A stretch of 7,393 nt of DNA, from contig JAEZKY010000293.1 of NCBI GenBank assembly GCA_023435985.1, forward strand, positions 1-7,393, in the 5' to 3' direction. The notes under the pieces were generated by a model, which was not told where the DNA came from, did no database searches, and saw nothing but the letters and a program-made list of their open reading frames with translations. Origin of the DNA: Bacillota bacterium. GTDB taxonomy: Bacteria; Bacillota; Clostridia; Clostridiales; Clostridiaceae. The position numbers and the translations under genes are program-made. Positions 6,216 through 7,393 of the stretch are shown here, one piece after another (position 1 is the first letter of the stretch; the number at the start of each line of letters is the position of its first letter).

Positions 6216-6851
6216 ATGTTGGATGAAAGACGAAAAGTATGGATTAAAAGTTTACCAGAAAATTTAGAAATGATATTGCCAGTTACACCATTTATCACAT
6301 TCAAAGAAAGTATGTCTACAAGTACAGAAGAATTATTGGGACTTGGAGAAATAGATACCGGTTCATCTATAAAATTAGATTTATGGTCCTGTGAAAGGTT
6401 TTTCCCTCACCAAAGTAATAATTATGATTTTGATATATCTAGTGTTAAATATAATGCTACCTATTATGTTGAGGTATTTAGTAGATGGATGAAACAAGAG
6501 CAAATATTGCAATTTCAATATTATTCTCCTACTGAAAAAATTAATGATTATTATTGTAAAATAATAGGGTTTAGCCATGGAGAAAAGTATGGTAACAAGG
6601 ATATTTATTATACTTTAGATTTTAGAGAGCATAAACAATTAAAAATTGATTCTCAATATGTAAAAAGTGTTAATAGTGATGAGATAGCAGCAAGCTATGG
6701 AAGTGACACTTATTATGTAGGTGATGGAGATACGTTAATAACCATAGCAGCTAAAATATATGGTGATAGTACTAAATGGTATTATTTGATGGATATTAAT
6801 AATCTTCAAAATCCTTTAGACATAAAAGCTGGCCAGGCGTTAAAGTTATAG
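6216..6851 (+). CDS. LysM-containing tail/baseplate protein (XkdP/YqbP-like)
   Basis: This 211-residue protein has a phage-specific N-terminal domain (about residues 1-150) and a C-terminal LysM domain (about 166-211). The first contains L-P-x-x-P-x-x-like elements (M-I-L-P-V-T-P-F), I-D-T-G-S-S-I-K-L-D-L-W-S and C-E-R-F-F-P, recalling the 'g-x-x-x-l-x-x-f-x-f-l-P' pattern of XkdP proteins. The LysM part shows Y-V-G-D-G-D-T-L-I-T-I-A-A-K-I-Y-G-D and N-N-L-Q-N-P-L-D-I-K-A-G-Q, the standard 'v-x-x-G-D-T-L-x-x-I-A ... I-x-x-G-Q' signature. In contractile systems such proteins join tube and hub, and the LysM may bind tail components rather than peptidoglycan; this is family knowledge. I chose ATG 6216 because AAAGGG (6205-6210) is five bases upstream. 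A GTG at 6210, two codons earlier, overlaps that site. Confidence 0.9.
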   Translation: MLDERRKVWIKSLPENLEMILPVTPFITFKESMSTSTEELLGLGEIDTGSSIKLDLWSCERFFPHQSNNYDFDISSVKYNATYYVEVFSRWMKQEQILQFQYYSPTEKINDYYCKIIGFSHGEKYGNKDIYYTLDFREHKQLKIDSQYVKSVNSDEIAASYGSDTYYVGDGDTLITIAAKIYGDSTKWYYLMDINNLQNPLDIKAGQALKL

Positions 6852-6861
6852 GAGTGAACTT

Positions 6862-7393
6862 ATGAAAGATATACAGTTAAGAATATCAAAATGGAATGGA
6901 ATTGAATCATACTATATAGAAAATTACTGTACATCAATTAAATTATCAAATAGTTTCAATCAAATAGCTGCAGAATTGAGTTTTGAGTTGCCTTATGCTA
7001 CCTTTTCATCAAGCTTAATAGCTATAAATATTGAAATCGGTGATTATGTATCATTGGTTTATGGAATGAATCAAATTTTTGCTGGAAAAGTTATTGATAC
7101 AGGTTTAAAAGGTAAAGCTTCAACTTTATCAGTAACTTGTTATGATTATTGCTGGTGGGTGTGTAAATGCAATATTACTAAAAATTTTAGCAATATATCT
7201 GTACGAGATGCTTTAGAATATGTCTATAAATATATGGGGGCTGCTTATGATATTGACTACGAATTAGGTTCTAATGGAAGTATCATGATAAAAAGTCATT
7301 TGGTTAAAAGTAAACCGGCCAGTAAAGTTTTATATGCAATATATAGTGAAGTAACTAAAGCAACTGGATTATATTATTATATGCATACCAAAG
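6862..7393 (+). CDS. Tail hub protein, XkdQ/YqbQ-like (3' partial)
   Basis: The frame starts at ATG 6862 and is open to the window end (177 codons). GGAG (6851-6854) lies seven bases upstream, overlapping the stop of the LysM gene. The N-terminal pattern agrees with XkdQ-type hub proteins (gp27/gpD-like): a first strand I-Q-L-R-I-S, S-I-K-L-S-N-S-F-N-Q-I-A-A-E-L-S-F near residues 25-41, G-D-Y-V-S-L-V-Y-G with F-A-G-K-V-I-D-T-G around 61-83, then S-V-T-C-Y-D-Y, a variable loop, I-S-V-R-D-A-L-E-Y-V, and an A-S-K-V-L-Y-A-I-Y helix. Full members are about 320-380 residues, so about half is seen. These proteins sit at the centre of the baseplate; the label 'hydrolase' in databases is weakly founded. 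A cluster of four cysteines (C93, C97, C101, C103) is unusual. Confidence 0.85.
   Translation, partial: MKDIQLRISKWNGIESYYIENYCTSIKLSNSFNQIAAELSFELPYATFSSSLIAINIEIGDYVSLVYGMNQIFAGKVIDTGLKGKASTLSVTCYDYCWWVCKCNITKNFSNISVRDALEYVYKYMGAAYDIDYELGSNGSIMIKSHLVKSKPASKVLYAIYSEVTKATGLYYYMHTK

Overview
The window is a segment of the structural (head-to-tail) operon of a contractile-tailed phage or prophage from a low-GC Firmicute, most likely a Clostridium or close relative. The reasons are strongly AT-rich DNA and codon use, strong AGGAGG-type Shine-Dalgarno sequences, and a gene order that follows the PBSX/skin (xkd/yqb) tail module also found in clostridial myophages and diffocin-type tailocins. All genes lie on the + strand and are packed tightly, with two ATGA stop/start overlaps. 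No tRNA, rRNA, CRISPR array, insertion sequence, attachment site, convincing promoter or terminator was seen. These calls come from reading the sequence and from recalled family patterns; no database search was run.

Head end (1-2239): the 3' part of a major capsid gene of the lambda gpE type, then four small neck genes in canonical order: gp6-like head-tail connector, head-closure (stopper) protein, HK97 gp10-like protein and tail terminator (YqbJ/XkdJ-like). A capsid gene beside a contractile tail argues for a DNA-packaging phage, or a PBSX-like defective one, rather than a headless tailocin.

Tail shaft (2242-4368): short-type tail sheath (360 aa), tail tube (141 aa) and an XkdN-like tail assembly chaperone. 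The chaperone ends two codons after a canonical A AAA AAC slippery heptamer. The -1 frame opens only just upstream of the heptamer and continues for 61 codons, giving a probable programmed -1 frameshift product of 194 aa. The extension has no convincing start codon of its own.

Tail tape and baseplate start (4372-7393): a 610-codon tape measure gene whose strong Shine-Dalgarno sequence is placed for an in-frame AUA codon rather than for the upstream GTG, then a LysM protein (XkdP-like) and the 5' part of an XkdQ-like hub protein that runs off the window.

Together the genes build the capsid shell, close it, cap the tail, and assemble tube and sheath around a tape measure guided by the chaperone pair, with the LysM and hub proteins starting the baseplate. 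The main points for a second look are the frameshift cassette, the tape-measure start, a possible SD-sequestering hairpin pair after the capsid gene, and a cysteine cluster in the hub protein.
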